Shown: positions 54,210 to 64,000 of the stretch, in pieces | Layout: each line of letters starts with the position of its first letter | Numbering within the stretch: position 1 is the first letter of the stretch | From: Locusta migratoria | Taxonomy: Eukaryota > Arthropoda > Insecta > Orthoptera > Acrididae | Assembly: GCA_026315105.1 (NCBI GenBank) | Contig: CM048744.1 | Span: forward strand, 360,097,168 to 360,161,167 | Reading direction: 5' to 3' | Length of the DNA stretch: 64,000 bases | Notes under the pieces: model-generated | Database searches by the model: none | What the model saw: the letters and a program-made list of their open reading frames with translations, nothing else | What the model was told of the DNA's origin: nothing | Translations under genes and position numbers: made by a program

Positions 54210-54409
54210 TAAAATGTTCAAATGTTTGTAGAACTTATGGGACTTAACTACGGGGTCATCAGCCCCGAAGCTTACAAACTACTTACGAACTAGCTAAGAC
54301 TAAGGACGGCACAAATATCCATGCCCGAGGGGGGATTCGAACCCCCGACCGCAGTGGCCGAGCAGACCGTGACTGGAGCGCCTTAGTCCCCTCGGCCACC
54401 GCGGCCGGC
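54210..54409 (-). mobile_element. tRNA-derived SINE, family A
   Basis: Minus strand, full head GCCGGCCGCGGTGGCCGAG, B box GGTTCGAATCC. Perfect 11-bp target duplication GGTCATGAAGC (54199-54209, 54410-54420). Only 62 bp from the previous SINE. Confidence 0.93.
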
Positions 54410-54482
54410 GGTCATGAAGCCACAAAACTTTTAATTATCAAACAAATCATCTGACTAGCTAACTAACTACCAAACATGCTAA

Positions 54483-56407
54483 CAAGGGAATGGTCAGCTT
54501 GTCATACCAAAACATGTATTGATTTTTTTTCTTTTTTTTTTTTAGCACTGATAGTTAACATTGAAGGAAGTCTGTATGCAGAATGTTAGCTGCTGACATG
54601 ACCTGGAAGGCACCTAAAAACAATCACGAAACTGGCTGTTTTTCCTCCTTGGCGCTTGCAGTGACGGCTGGCCACCCCTGGAAATGGCGAGTCGCGAGCT
54701 GTTGTTACAGTGAGCGTTGTGCGCATGGTCGGGAGGTGCGGCCGTCTTATCGCGGCATTCACTAAAGAGGAATATCGTTGCACGGTTTTGGTGGAAAGGG
54801 GAAACGAATATTCGTTTCTGTGGCATGCACTTCCTTTTCATTTCTGGTACGTATTTCGAAACATACCGTCCTGAAACTGGTTAGAGATGTGAAAGATATT
54901 CTGTACATCTACATCTATACTCCGCAAGTCACTTTACGGTGAACATTCAATCTCCCCTCACAGATGATGGAAAACCCTGTAAATGTTTTGCTGCTTGCCA
55001 TGGAGATATACCACAGACGCTAAATGAAGAAATCAACAGAAAACACGCGTGAAGACTATGTGATGTGTCACATGGTAGTTAAACTTCTAGAGGAGCATGT
55101 AAATAGCACAGGCATGTGGCTAGAAACGACTGAAATACTCGATATTGCAGACCGTGAATCTACAGACGGCGAAGAAACGGAAGAAAGTTGCACAAATGAA
55201 GACTCTTCGAGTGATAGTGCCACGTACCATCATCAATTATCTCTGAAAGCAACACTACCAATTACAATTACATTATCAGACAAAGAAAAAAGCGGTGAAA
55301 TATTGGTTGAACGAAAGTGGTAAGACACGTCTGCGTGTCGGTGCTGTTAGAAATAGGTATCGCTTTGACCGTTCTGAACGTGGATTGTATACATCGAGAA
55401 AAGGTCGGAAAATGAAGTGACTCAAATGGAAATGATAGAAGCTTTTCTTACGACTGCAAAAAATACAGTTTTAGTGAATCTTACGTTTACAATGCATATC
55501 AGTCAGGTTTATTCATTAAAAGCTGTATTTCGAGCTTACCCTGACAAAGAAGTAGAGATAGTTCAGATTCCACCAGGCACGACGAACGTAATTCAACCGT
55601 TAGACAGAGAATTTTTCCGCCAGTGGAAGGCATTTTACAGAAAACTAACAGAAAAAATTATTGTGTGCAAATCACTGCAGTTTCCTGTCTCTCACCGTGA
55701 CAAAATTCTCAAGTTGCAATCAGTCGTACATTATTATTTTTCCTCCTCACGGTTACAAAATGTGATTAAATATGGGTGGCACGCCTCGAAATATACTGAT
55801 ATTAGGCCTGATTCCTTGCTAACACTGGCCGAGTTTTGTCTACGGACGTCTAACAACGTCTGTGATTCGCAGGGCTGTCATGTGTCGTCTTTGCTTGTAT
55901 GTTCTTGGTGCACAAAAAAAACTATGTTTTGAACATTCTATCAATATTTCGCATTTTTTCGGTAATTACAAGAAATAAAAGTTTGACGTATTTTAAACCG
56001 TATACGTATTTGTGTCTGTGTCATAGATATTTGGAAAGAATGTTGTAGATATATCAGCTACATTTGTCAACGAATTTATTATTGTCATATTTATAAATGA
56101 ACGTACGATCGCTTTCACTGGGCGAATCAGCTCTCTCACTGCTGTGGCAGGAGAGCGGCGCGTAGCTAACGTCACCTTGTCCCTAGATAGCGATGGTATA
56201 ACGTAGCGAGAGAGGTCAGGGTTTTACAACAGGCAGTTATAAGCGCGGAAACCATCCGACAATAATGTCATACTTCATAAAAGTTTTTACAGACTTGCAG
56301 GTCATGTCAGCAGGTAACAGTCTGCATACAGACTTCCTTCAGTGTTATCTCACAGTGGTAAAAATAGCAACACAGGTTTCGACATAACAAGTCTGGCCAT
56401 TCCCTTG
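54483..56407 (+). mobile_element. DNA transposon, ~130-bp TIRs, TAA duplication, DDE_1-type relic
   Basis: 1925 bp. Tips CAAGGGAATGGTCAG and the inverse of CAAGGGAATGGCCAG; inverted similarity continues for about 130 bp on each side (shared GAAGGAAGTCTGTATGCAGA and GCTGACATGACCTG). TAA flanks both ends (54480-54482, 56408-56410). A plus-strand transposase relic occupies 55024-55932. A LINE 3'-tail scrap (TACATCTACATCTATACTCC) lies at about 54906-54950. Confidence 0.88.
55024..55932 (+). pseudogene. Transposase with DDE_1-type (pogo-like) core, broken
   Basis: Plus strand. First ORF (99 codons) is acidic, with ESTDGEETEESCTNEDSSSD, then a degraded RKW..TRLRVG..NRYRF block reminiscent of an HTH in another frame. 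The second ORF (55417-55932) shows the late catalytic region EIVQIPPGTTNVIQPLD, then REFFRQWKAFYRK, FPVSHRDKILKLQSVVHYYF and KYGWHASKYTD. PGTT..QPLD is typical of DDE_1 (pogo/Tigger/jerky) transposases. The central part with the first two acidic residues is missing, so it is inactive. Confidence 0.78.
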
Positions 56408-56544
56408 TAAGGAGTGAACTCATTAACTAACAGAGTAACATATTAAAAGACTGAGTAAAAGACTAACCCACTGGCTAAGTACCAAGATTCAAAACAAACG
56501 TTTAAGACGAAATGTACGTAGTTTTTATGTAGAACCTGATTCTG

Positions 56545-56680
56545 CGATAGAACGGGGGTTTCCATTTGAAATTTTAAAGTTGTCTCCCACGCTACCCCTC
56601 AGGTGGCTGAGGTGGCGGGGTAATTTTAGCACCAGCAGATATCCCCTTCGAAAATAATTAACTTTGGACTCTACTCATTT
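56545..56680. repeat. Old dispersed repeat, partner of 36005-36120
   Basis: Shares a CCATTTGAAATTTTAAAGT-like block, CCCAC and a GATATCCCCTTCGAA-like block with 36023-36110. Confidence 0.35.
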
Positions 56681-56784
56681 TTTCGTGTGAAGCTTATTTT
56701 AAACAGGCCGAAGGACGACGACTCATGTACCAATACGCATATGGGTCGTCGAAATCCTGCTCCCTATTTTCATGTTTCCTTGTT

Positions 56785-56835
56785 TTCAGCGCCTGAGAAC
56801 GGGGCAATGTCGTCACGAAACATGTCGCGCTGACG
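56785..56835 (+). other. Solo copy of the hairpin module
   Basis: GCGCCTGAGAACGGGGCAAT, then GTCGTCACGAAACATGTCGC: a TGAGAA..GAAACATGT arrangement like those in the arms of three inverted-repeat elements. A T-rich TTTTATTTTA follows. Confidence 0.45.
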
Positions 56836-56897
56836 CAAAATTTTATTTTAGTAGGGGTGGAAGAGAATATGTATTATTTATGATGGACACACGTAAT

Positions 56898-57050
56898 GTA
56901 CTCAAATGTTCAAAGGTCCCTAGTCTTACAAACTATTGAAACTAATTTATGCTAAGAAAACATACAACCATGCCTGAGGAGGGACTCGAACTCCGACGCC
57001 GAACGACCGCCCTCACCGCAGCACGGCAGCCCAGTGCGCACGGCTAATAA
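56898..57050 (-). mobile_element. SINE fragment, minus strand
   Basis: ACTCAAATGTTCAAAGGTCC, CTTACAAACTA and GGAGGGACTCGAACTCCGAC (inverted B box). Head degraded, no clear duplication. Confidence 0.7.
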
Positions 57051-57531
57051 TCCGCGGCTCATAAGACAACAGTTGCCCTTTTATTTTCTTGGTCTGTATT
57101 AATATGTGCTGCACAACTAGTTTTGTCGGAACTCTGACGCCATTCTCAAGTGACGGCACCTTACGTAAAATATTTATAATAAATCACTCATATTGAATTG
57201 CTAAAATAAGACTAATTCAGAAACAGTAACATTAAATGTTGACTGAGTTTATCAAAATTAAACAGAAAAATAACGTTATCCATGTGCTCTAGGTTGTTTT
57301 ACATTCTTCATATAGCTCAGTTAAGAAACTGGTCCGGCCTGAGCCACTGTAGCCGTTGTACCAACCTGTTAACTTTTGATGAAATTGTACAGTTTTTTGT
57401 TCTTGTGAGTAGTCTTATTCCACCTAGTAGCACGATTTCTCCAATTCTCTGTCAACTTCAGCAAAAGTTAACAGCTTGGTATAGTGGCTGCAGTGGCCTA
57501 GCGCAGACCAGTTTGTTAACTGAACTATCTG

Positions 57532-58560
57532 AAGAACTAGCTGAAAACCCTGCGTTGATCGGATATTTATTTATTTATTCCTGTCTTGAGTTAGGACTTC
57601 TCCTATCAAAAAATGTTAATAGTAAAGAATAGTAAAACCTGATGCGTGATGGAGCTGTTTTCCATGAACGTTAATGTTATTGTTCTTTTATCTCATGAAC
57701 TATGTGATACAATTTCTAAAGTACGTTCATCTGTATGTGTGTATACTATCTGTAGAATTTCCTGCGACTACAATTTGTATTGTAGAAATTATAAACTGCA
57801 ACGGTAGATCTATACCGAATGCCGTGGTTTTAGTCCATGAACAGCGCAATTTTACTATTTATGTGCTCATATCTCATGAACTGCGTGTCGGAAAGTGATA
57901 CAATTTAGAAGTTACATTCAACTATACGTGTGTATACTGTCAGTAAAATTTCCTGTGGTACAATTTGTAGTGTACAAATTATAAACTGTAACGTCATACC
58001 GAGAGCCGTAGTTTTACACCATAAACAGCGGAAAAGTAGTAAGCGAGAAACTTTTTTTTTTTTCCTTTCATCATTTTACTATGGTTGCCAGCGAGAAAAA
58101 GTTTAATAAAGGATTGCAATTATGTTTAAAGTTTGTTGCAAGTCGCTAAGTACTGTCATTCTCAAACAGTGTAGTTCGAAATTCTCGCCGCATTATATGG
58201 CATTTTTTGCGATTTCTATTGGTTATGACGTAATATCTTTTGAGCCATGTGCCATATGTGATTCTTAACTATGCGGCAATTGTTACCTCACGCCAAGAAA
58301 TCTGTGTACTAAATTTTGTTGAAATCGGTCCAATGGTTTAGGAGAAAATGAGCAGCATTGTCGCAAAATGCAACAGTTTTCGTGCATCTCATTGTTTATG
58401 ACATCATATCTCGTGAACTATATATCGTATGTGATTCTTACACTTACGGCGTCCGTCCTGATGGATTGAAGCTTACGTGTACAAGATTTCGTAAAGATTG
58501 GAACAAAACTGTAGATTTGTATGCAACACGTACACACATACGGACACTGCTTTATATATT
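57532..58560 (+). repeat. Direct repeat unit 1 (~1 kb)
   Basis: Opens CTAGCTGAAAACCCTGCGTT and ATTTATTTATTTATTCCTG. Later blocks include CATGAACTATGTGATACAAT, AGCGAGAAAAAGTTTAATAA, GAAATCGGTCCAATGGTTTA and CGTAAAGATTGGAACAAAAC. Repeated at 58564-59550. Confidence 0.85.
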
Positions 58561-58563
58561 AGA

Positions 58564-59555
58564 CTAGCTGAAAACTCGGAGTTGCCCAGGTATTTATTTA
58601 TTTATTCCTGCCACTTTTCAGGTTCATACTCATTTGTATCAGGGCTGTATGTCTGTAAAATCTCCTGGGAATACAATTAGTGGTAAAGAAGTAACATATT
58701 CATACTTGGCGCGTGATGGGACAGTTTTCCAAGAACATTACCATTTGTGTGCTCATATCGCATGAACTACGTGTCAGAAGGTGATACACTTTAGAATCTA
58801 CATTCAACTGTATATGTGGAGACTGTCTGTAAAATATGCTGTCGCTACAATTTTTAGTTTTACAATTATAAATTGTAGTTTTACTCCATGAATTGCGGAA
58901 AAGTAGTAAGCGAGAAACGTTTTTCCTTTTATCGTTTTACTATGGTTGTCAGCGAGAAAAAGTTTAATAAAGGTGCATTTCGAAAGGCTCGCCGCATGAT
59001 ATGGCATTTTTTGCGATTGCTATTGGTTATGACGTAATATCTTTTGAACCATGTGCCATATGTCATTCTTAACCATACGGCAATTGTTACCTCATGGTAA
59101 GGAATGTGTGTACCAAATTTGGTTGAAATCGGTCCAATAGTTTAGGAGAAAATGAGCAGTATTGTCGCAAAATGCAGCAGTTTATGACGTCATATCTCGT
59201 GAACTATATATCGTATGTGATTCTTACACTGCCGGCCGCGGTGGCCGAGGTGACTGAGGCGCTCCAGTCACGGTCAGCACGGCCACTACGGTCGGGGGTT
59301 CGAATCCCCCTTCGGGCATGGATATTTGTGCCGTCCTAGTTAGTAAGTAGTTCATAAGTAGTTTGTAAGTTTAGGGACTGATGACCCCGTAGTTAAGTCC
59401 CATAAGCTTAACAAACATTTGAACATTCTTACACTTATGGCGACCGTCCTCATGAATTGAAGCTTACTTGTACAAAATTTCGTACAGATTGGAACAAAAC
59501 TGTAGATTGGTATGCAACACCTACAAACATACGGAAACTCTGCTTTATATATTAC
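58564..59555 (+). repeat. Direct repeat unit 2 (~1 kb), SINE-interrupted
   Basis: Opens CTAGCTGAAAACTCGGAGTT, same block order as unit 1, ending at CGTACAGATTGGAACAAAAC and TGCTTTATATATTA. A SINE at 59231-59424 interrupts it. Unit 2 lacks about 130 bp present in unit 1 near 57900-58020. Confidence 0.85.
59231..59424 (+). mobile_element. tRNA-derived SINE, family A
   Basis: Plus strand, full length: GCCGGCCGCGGTGGCCGAG head, B box GGTTCGAATCC, ACATTTGAAC tail. Perfect 11-bp target duplication ATTCTTACACT (59220-59230, 59425-59435). Confidence 0.94.
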
Positions 59556-59560
59556 ATGTT

Positions 59561-59753
59561 CAAAATGTTGAAATGTTTATAAAGCTTAACTGCGGGTTCA
59601 TCAGTCCCTAAACGTACAATCTACTTATGATCTAACTTATACTAAAGACACCACAATCATTCATGCCGAGGGGGGGATTCGAAACCCCGACAGGGTACGG
59701 CCTCGCTAATCGGAACTTAGTGCCTCAATCCGCTCGGCCGCTCCGCCGCGGTT
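59561..59753 (-). mobile_element. Diverged SINE, family B/C-like
   Basis: Minus strand: head CCGCGGCGGAGCGGCCGAG, inverted B box GGGATTCGAAACC, body with TCCCTAAACGTACAATCTAC. Lies at the junction of unit 2 and the right arm. Confidence 0.82.
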
Positions 59754-59790
59754 GTGAAGAATGTAAAACAACCTAGAACACATGGATTAC

Positions 59791-59791
<1 letters not shown>

Positions 59792-59861
<70 letters not shown>
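59792..59861. repeat. Poly(T) tract, 70 bases
   Basis: Longest homopolymer in the window, placed inside the right arm of the inverted-repeat element; the left arm has only an A-rich AACAGAAAAATAACG there. Confidence 0.95.
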
Positions 59862-59862
<1 letters not shown>

Positions 59863-60030
59863 TAATTACTTTTGGTAAAGAGAGCCAACATTTAAGGTCA
59901 ATGTTTCTGAATTAGTCTTACTTTAGAAATTCACTAGGAGTGATATATTATAAATATTTTTGTGAGGTACAGGCACTTCGGACTTTCGCCGAAACTAGTT
60001 GTATAGTACGAATAAAGACAGACAAAATAG

Positions 60031-60868
60031 GGTCGAGTTTTAATCACTGCGTTCCTACAGAATTTTCCTAGTTCTTTTTCCACACTCGGCTTCCCATCTA
60101 GTCGGCTGTTGGTGATCACGCGGGCCGGGTGTATTAGGCACATGTCCACACACGTGCTGCTGCCCAGCATAGCCCTGGCGCTGACAAGGGGGCACTACCC
60201 TTCACGGAATACGGCCGCCAATTACCGGACCGTGTACTGATCAAGTTGGCACGTGATGTGGGTCCATTAGTGGGCCATCTCTGCAGGACCGCTACCTCTT
60301 GAGCCTGCCTTCGTGCCAACCACAGGTGTCTTTGCCAGCCTTGGCCGAAACATCTCCATTTTTTTCTATTTTTAATCATGAAATCGACCCTGCGCCTTCG
60401 GCCCCCTCAAGGGAGGAAAAACCCACTTTTTATGAAATCCTGATTTCATTATTGGGACGCCATTCCTGACTCCGCCCATCCTGAGTAGAGTCCGCAGAGG
60501 ATAAGGTGGACGATGTGTAGAGACGAGTTTTCGTCCTAAGCGCCGGGCGAGTTCATTCCTTCGTTCGGAAGGGGAGGCCGCGACAGTCCACTTCCGCCTG
60601 CCGGCCAGTGAGCTGGCCACTTCCCCTCCAGCGCTCGCCCACTACTCCGGCTGCTACCCCCACCACTGCCGCTCTCCCCACACTTGCCCAGCTGTGTGCG
60701 CATCTACAGGCCAATTTATCATGCGTGCACTCTTAACAGTTGGTTTGTGGGTACATTAGGTAAGAGTCTCTATCATAAATCAACGAAAAGTTACATAACA
60801 GTCAACTGGTGTGTGATTTGCCTCAATACTAATTCAGAGAAGGCAAAATATCGCGCGATAACGCACAT
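60031..60868. other. Unassigned; GC-rich at 60100-60690
   Basis: CpG-containing, GC-rich block with minus-strand ORFs at 60379-60134 and 60620-60372 that lack motifs. Could be the 5' part of a retroelement. No element ends found. Confidence 0.35.
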
Positions 60869-61067
60869 AAATGATCAAATGTTTGTACATCTATCGGACC
60901 AAACTGCGTGGTCATCAGTCCGTAGCTTACAAACTACTTAAACCTAGGTAAACTAACCTAAGGACAACACACACACCCGTGCCCCAGGGAGGACTCTAAC
61001 CTCCACGGCGAGCAACCATGTGCTCCGCATCGAGACGCTTTAGACCGCTCGGCTACTCCACCATGGC
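60869..61067 (-). mobile_element. tRNA-derived SINE, family B
   Basis: Minus strand: head GCCATGGTGGAGTAGCCGAG, B box GGTTAGAGTCC. Target duplication ATAACGCACAT (60858-60868) and ATAACACACAT (61068-61078), one mismatch. Confidence 0.9.
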
Positions 61068-61109
61068 ATAACACACATGGACAAACTCAGCCTTGCACCA
61101 GCTGGTCTG

Positions 61110-61303
61110 TTCAAAATGTTCAAATGTTTGTAAATCAATGGCAGTTAACTATTCTAGTCATCAGTCCCTAGGCTTACAACCTACCTACTTACTTATGCTA
61201 AGGACAAGAAACACATCCATTCCCAAAGAAGGACTCGAGCCTCCGACGGCGAGTAGCGGCGCGCTTGGCAATGAGGTGCCTCGGTTTGGCCACTCCATTG
61301 CTA
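61110..61303 (-). mobile_element. Diverged SINE, minus strand
   Basis: Tail TTCAAAATGTTCAAATGTTT (rc), inverted B box GGACTCGAGCCTCC, degenerate head. 12-bp target duplication CCAGCTGGTCTG (61098-61109) and CCAGCCGGTCTG (61304-61315), one mismatch. Confidence 0.85.
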
Positions 61304-61315
61304 CCAGCCGGTCTG

Positions 61316-61664
61316 ACGACTTGTTGGAGCGAGTGGTGAAAATTATTTTGGGGGATCGCTGAAGGTCTGGGGGGCACTTTGCCTCGAAAATTTGCATTTT
61401 CCATTACCCAGGTGGGAATTGCAAATGCTGAAGAAAGACAAGGCTGTGCACTCGGCTTGTTGTCAGGCAGTACTGATGCGTGATGGCGGCATCAGTGGGA
61501 CTCTCTTTACTGTCATTGGGATAATGGATGAGACATGGATGCCACTTTTCAATCCTGAAACGAAACTCCAGTCAATTTGCACAATTTCCGTGTGAATTAT
61601 TTATTTAATCGTATGGAAATTTTATACAATATACAATTATACACATCAAGATAAAATAAAACCT
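61316..61664. other. Unassigned sequence
   Basis: No supported gene; probably flank or 3' UTR of the Jockey-like relic to the right. Confidence 0.4.
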
Positions 61665-62790
61665 TAAGGTACGTTCTTTGTCAACCGTTCAGTTAAATGT
61701 GGTGTGAGGGCGAACAAAGCGTCAGGAGTGCCACTGTGCGAATGAAGAGAGCATGTAGATTGTCTTTTCTTCCAGATTACACTCACACATTGGCGAACTG
61801 ATCCAGCCCCACTTATGCCGGAAGTAATTGCAGCAAACATGTTTATGCGACACCAGAATTTTCTCAGTAGGTCTAAACCATTTGGCTTTTTTGTGGGATC
61901 AAGATGGTGGGCACTTGTTTCCAATGTTTTTGTTGTCCACTCATGCCTCCAGCTTTCATTTGGGTCAAATCCATCAGCACTGAGTTGCCCTGCAGTGACA
62001 CTTACTGGTCTTCTTGATTGTAGTCGCTGCTGTGGTGGATGGCAGAATTCTTGATGCAATTGCAGAGATTTTCTTGGCTTCCCTTAGTAGAACTTGCTTC
62101 CTCCTTAAGTGAGGCAGAAGGATGTTACTCAACATAGATAACCAGTAACATGCAGTTGCTTTGATGGTACCAGTAAAGCAACGCATTTCATCTTTCATTT
62201 TCGCGTCTACCTTCTTCATATGTGCGCTTTCCAACCAGACGGGTGCACAATACTCATCAGCCGAGTAGAAAAAACTGATGGCAAATAGGCGTAAACAGTC
62301 AGCAGAGGCTTCCCAAGATGTACCAATGAGCTTAAGCAATACGTTGTTTCTTGTGGGAAAGCTTAGAATTGTGCTCTTTGTAGCTCAGAGCTCCATATAA
62401 AGTGACTCCAACGTATTTTGGAAGGATTGAACCTCAGTTTTTGTCCATTGAATAGTACTCTTGGTTTCTAGTTTACAGCACAATTCGCTAAATCGGAACA
62501 AGAAACTTCAGCTTTTATTGTGCTGGGGCTCAATTCCCGTTCTTAAAGCAAGTTGACATTTTCTTGAGATCCTCAGTAAGAAGATTGTTCGCCATCTTCG
62601 AAGTTATTACTCTGTGCAACCAGTGCGATGTAGTCAGCATACATGAACTTTCAAGGAGATCACATGGGTATCGGATTTTAGAGTTTTTTATATTTATGGC
62701 ATGTGAAGTTCGTAACTTAAACAACAATCAGCCAAAGCCATTGGACGTAACTCTCAAAAATTCTTGAGGAAATCGACTTTGAAGTTTTGC
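61665..62790 (-). pseudogene. Jockey-like LINE RT relic, minus strand
   Basis: Minus strand. Catalytic loop near 62640 reads VYADYIALVAQSN (YADD changed to YADY). Thumb and C-terminus follow: LRLFAISFFYSADEYCAPVW, LESAHMKKVDAKMKDEMRC, LLPHLRRKQVLLREAKKI (62339-61974). The ORF end reads NGLDLLRKFWCRINMF and CVSVIWKKRQST (62059-61664). This order matches Jockey-clade elements and the plus-strand relic at 25228-26330. Several frameshifts; inactive. Confidence 0.82.
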
Positions 62791-63321
62791 AAAATACACG
62801 TAAGTAGCAATAATAGAAACACTGAAGGATCTGACGGTGTAGCGCAGATAACGGCGGTGGTTCGAATCCCCCTGTATGGGGTATATTTTTCGTTTTAGAA
62901 TTGAGTTATATAAAACATTTTGGTATTTCTAATTCCACGTGTTGTGTCAGTTTTTGTTTATGTGTATGCAGACTATCTGAAAACCTTGTCGTCACATAAA
63001 ACGATGGTTGAGTACGTTAGCTGCGTGGAAAGCCATTACTAGCTATGGAGATGATTTTCCAAACACAGTGTCGTAGGTCTTCGAAAACTGAACGATCATA
63101 CACCACCGTCGTTAACTAATAGTGAAGCCAGTACTGTAAAAACTGTAAGTTATTTTTATTGAAACCATCATTATTAACAACGTTCTATAAATGTAGAAAA
63201 TTACGAATACACAAAAAAACACGTGCAATTTTCATAAATATTACCATTAGATATTAAAATTATGTAAGTTTTCGAACACAACGGACAAAAGTAAAAAATT
63301 TCATTTCGACAGGATTCGAAC
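62791..63321. other. Unassigned; tRNA-like scrap at 62848-62885
   Basis: GGTGTAGCGCAGATAACGGC with GGTTCGAATCC and CCC 13 bases on: an A-box/B-box-like scrap too short for a tRNA. At 63312-63322 an inverted B box GGATTCGAACC is the target of the MITE. The rest is AT-rich and unrecognised. Confidence 0.45.
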
Positions 63322-63587
63322 CAGTGGCGTAACTATGGGGGGATGAGGGGGATAGAACCCCCCCCCCAGAACCCGAAAAAAAAATCGTATAACAGCGGTC
63401 TGGTAAAGGTAAAGATTGGAATCTTGGGGTGTTTTATCATAAGCTTTCATTGGATGGGAGTGAATTAGTTTCTTGAACGGGAGTGGTAGATAGTATAGAT
63501 AGTAGTCTATCTGGAAACGGACTAAAATTTTGCTCGTCAAGCAGATCTATCCCCCCCCCCCAAAGCCAAGTCCTAGTTACGCCACTG
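63322..63587. mobile_element. hAT-type MITE, copy 2
   Basis: Same element as 384-728: tips CAGTGGCGTAACTA and TAGTTACGCCACTG, interior shared (TCATTGGATGGGAGTGAATT). Perfect 8-bp target duplication ATTCGAAC (63314-63321, 63588-63595). The short A run and absence of the GA-rich insert make it the closer match to an ancestral form. Confidence 0.92.
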
Positions 63588-63649
63588 ATTCGAACCACCT
63601 ACTCTAGGGATCTAATACCAGAAAGCAATCACCTTTTTTCCGCTGTTCT

Positions 63650-63800
63650 ATCGACAGTTCTGCCCGTTGCGGACATCGCTCGTGTTTGTTCGTTCTTGTT
63701 CGATGTATTCTCGGCTCAGCTTTTTTTATTACAGAGGGCGTAGAGTTCCCAGACCGGGCGCGCTGAGCCGCGGAGTCCGGCACACCTCAGCTACCCCGAG
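63650..63800. repeat. tRNA-like dispersed repeat, partner of 24760-24870
   Basis: Shares GTTTGTTCGTTCTTGT-like text, CAGCTTTTTTTATTACAGA and GGGCGCGCTGAGCCGCGG with 24760-24865 (there GAGCGCGCTGAACCACGG). Confidence 0.5.
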
Positions 63801-63980
63801 AGATGCTGCATGCAGTTTAATTACTGCTACTTACTGTAACTTGCAAAAGGTCAAAGTCGATTTTCTCGAGAATTCTCGAGAGTTGTTTCGAATGGTTCTG
63901 GCTAGTGTTATTTAAGATCTGAACTTCACGTACCACAAATCTCAAAAAAATTCTAAAATCCGACATCCATGCGGTCTCCA
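63801..63980. other. Unassigned sequence
   Basis: Nothing recognised. Confidence 0.4.
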
Positions 63981-64000
63981 AAAAAAATGTTCAAATGTTT
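63981..64000 (-). mobile_element. SINE tail cut by the window end
   Basis: AAAAATGTTCAAATGTTT is the inverted 3' tail seen in every minus-strand family A/B SINE here; the rest lies beyond the window. Confidence 0.7.

Larger units (their letters stand above)
57080..60030. mobile_element. Large inverted-repeat element with internal duplication
   Basis: Arms at about 57085-57320 and 59755-60020 are inverted copies. Shared blocks are ACAACTAGTTT, ATATTTATAATA, AAGACTAATTCAGAAACA, AACATTAAATGTTG-like, and CTAGGTTGTTTTACATTCTT. The interior contains two direct copies of a ~1-kb unit, two SINEs and a 70-base T run. No transposase seen. Each arm carries the module near its outer end (GAGAATGGCGTC..AAAACTAGTTG and GACTTTCGCCGAAACTAGTT). 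A foldback-like element of unknown class. Confidence 0.72.

Noticed and set aside
60134..60620. Two minus-strand ORFs in GC-rich sequence
   Set aside because: Different frames, no motif, no splice pattern; left as unassigned.

Overview
This is eukaryotic, almost certainly insect, nuclear DNA: AT-rich, no operons, no long cellular ORFs, and very dense in transposable elements. tRNA-derived SINEs with a shared 3' half, RTE-like and Jockey/CR1-like LINEs, mariner, piggyBac, pogo-like and hAT-like elements and long poly(A)/(T) tracts fit a large polyneopteran genome. A locust or grasshopper (Schistocerca-like) is my inference, not proved. Only one short GC-rich stretch (3507-3699) looks like an exon of a host gene.

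Layout. 0-5.5 kb: a hAT-type MITE, a LINE 3' relic split by a SINE, the candidate exon, a short duplicated repeat. 5.5-16 kb: a three-level nest. A transposase-like coding relic is interrupted by a minus-strand LTR retrotransposon (5965-15767, 4-bp target duplication), which is itself interrupted by a plus-strand RTE-like LINE (10951-14244) carrying the only intact long ORF (1029 codons). 16-24.5 kb: minus-strand non-LTR relics cut by SINEs and a Tc1/mariner-like element, plus a GC-rich unassigned block at 19.2-20.6 kb. 24.5-31 kb: a Jockey-like RT relic with a near-perfect palindromic insertion, then a ~148-bp tandem array. 31-37 kb: a second, broken RTE-like LINE with an internal ~0.5-kb duplication, and more LINE fragments. 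37-42 kb: a long inverted-repeat element, a palindromic mariner and a piggyBac relic. 42-51 kb: a minus-strand LINE relic split by a 2.8-kb element with an 8-bp target duplication, more SINEs and LINE relics, a pogo-type MITE. 51-57 kb: a TIR element encoding a Cys-containing transposase-like protein nested in a mariner relic, then a TIR element with a DDE_1-type transposase relic. 57-60 kb: a large inverted-repeat element with a ~1-kb internal direct duplication. 60-64 kb: SINEs, a Jockey-like relic and a second copy of the hAT-type MITE.

Most insertions can be ordered because their target-site duplications are readable. The strongest candidates for something undescribed are: (1) three unrelated inverted-repeat elements (25.5, 37.9 and 57.1 kb) plus one solo locus that share a hairpin-like module of the form TGANGATG..GAAACNNGT; (2) the 51361-53165 element with iterated terminal motifs; (3) the 42725-45501 element with ACACTTGCGCGG iterons; (4) the 54483-56407 element combining a DDE_1-like transposase with a TAA target duplication. 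Function of the coding relics is inferred from motifs read by eye; no database search was possible.
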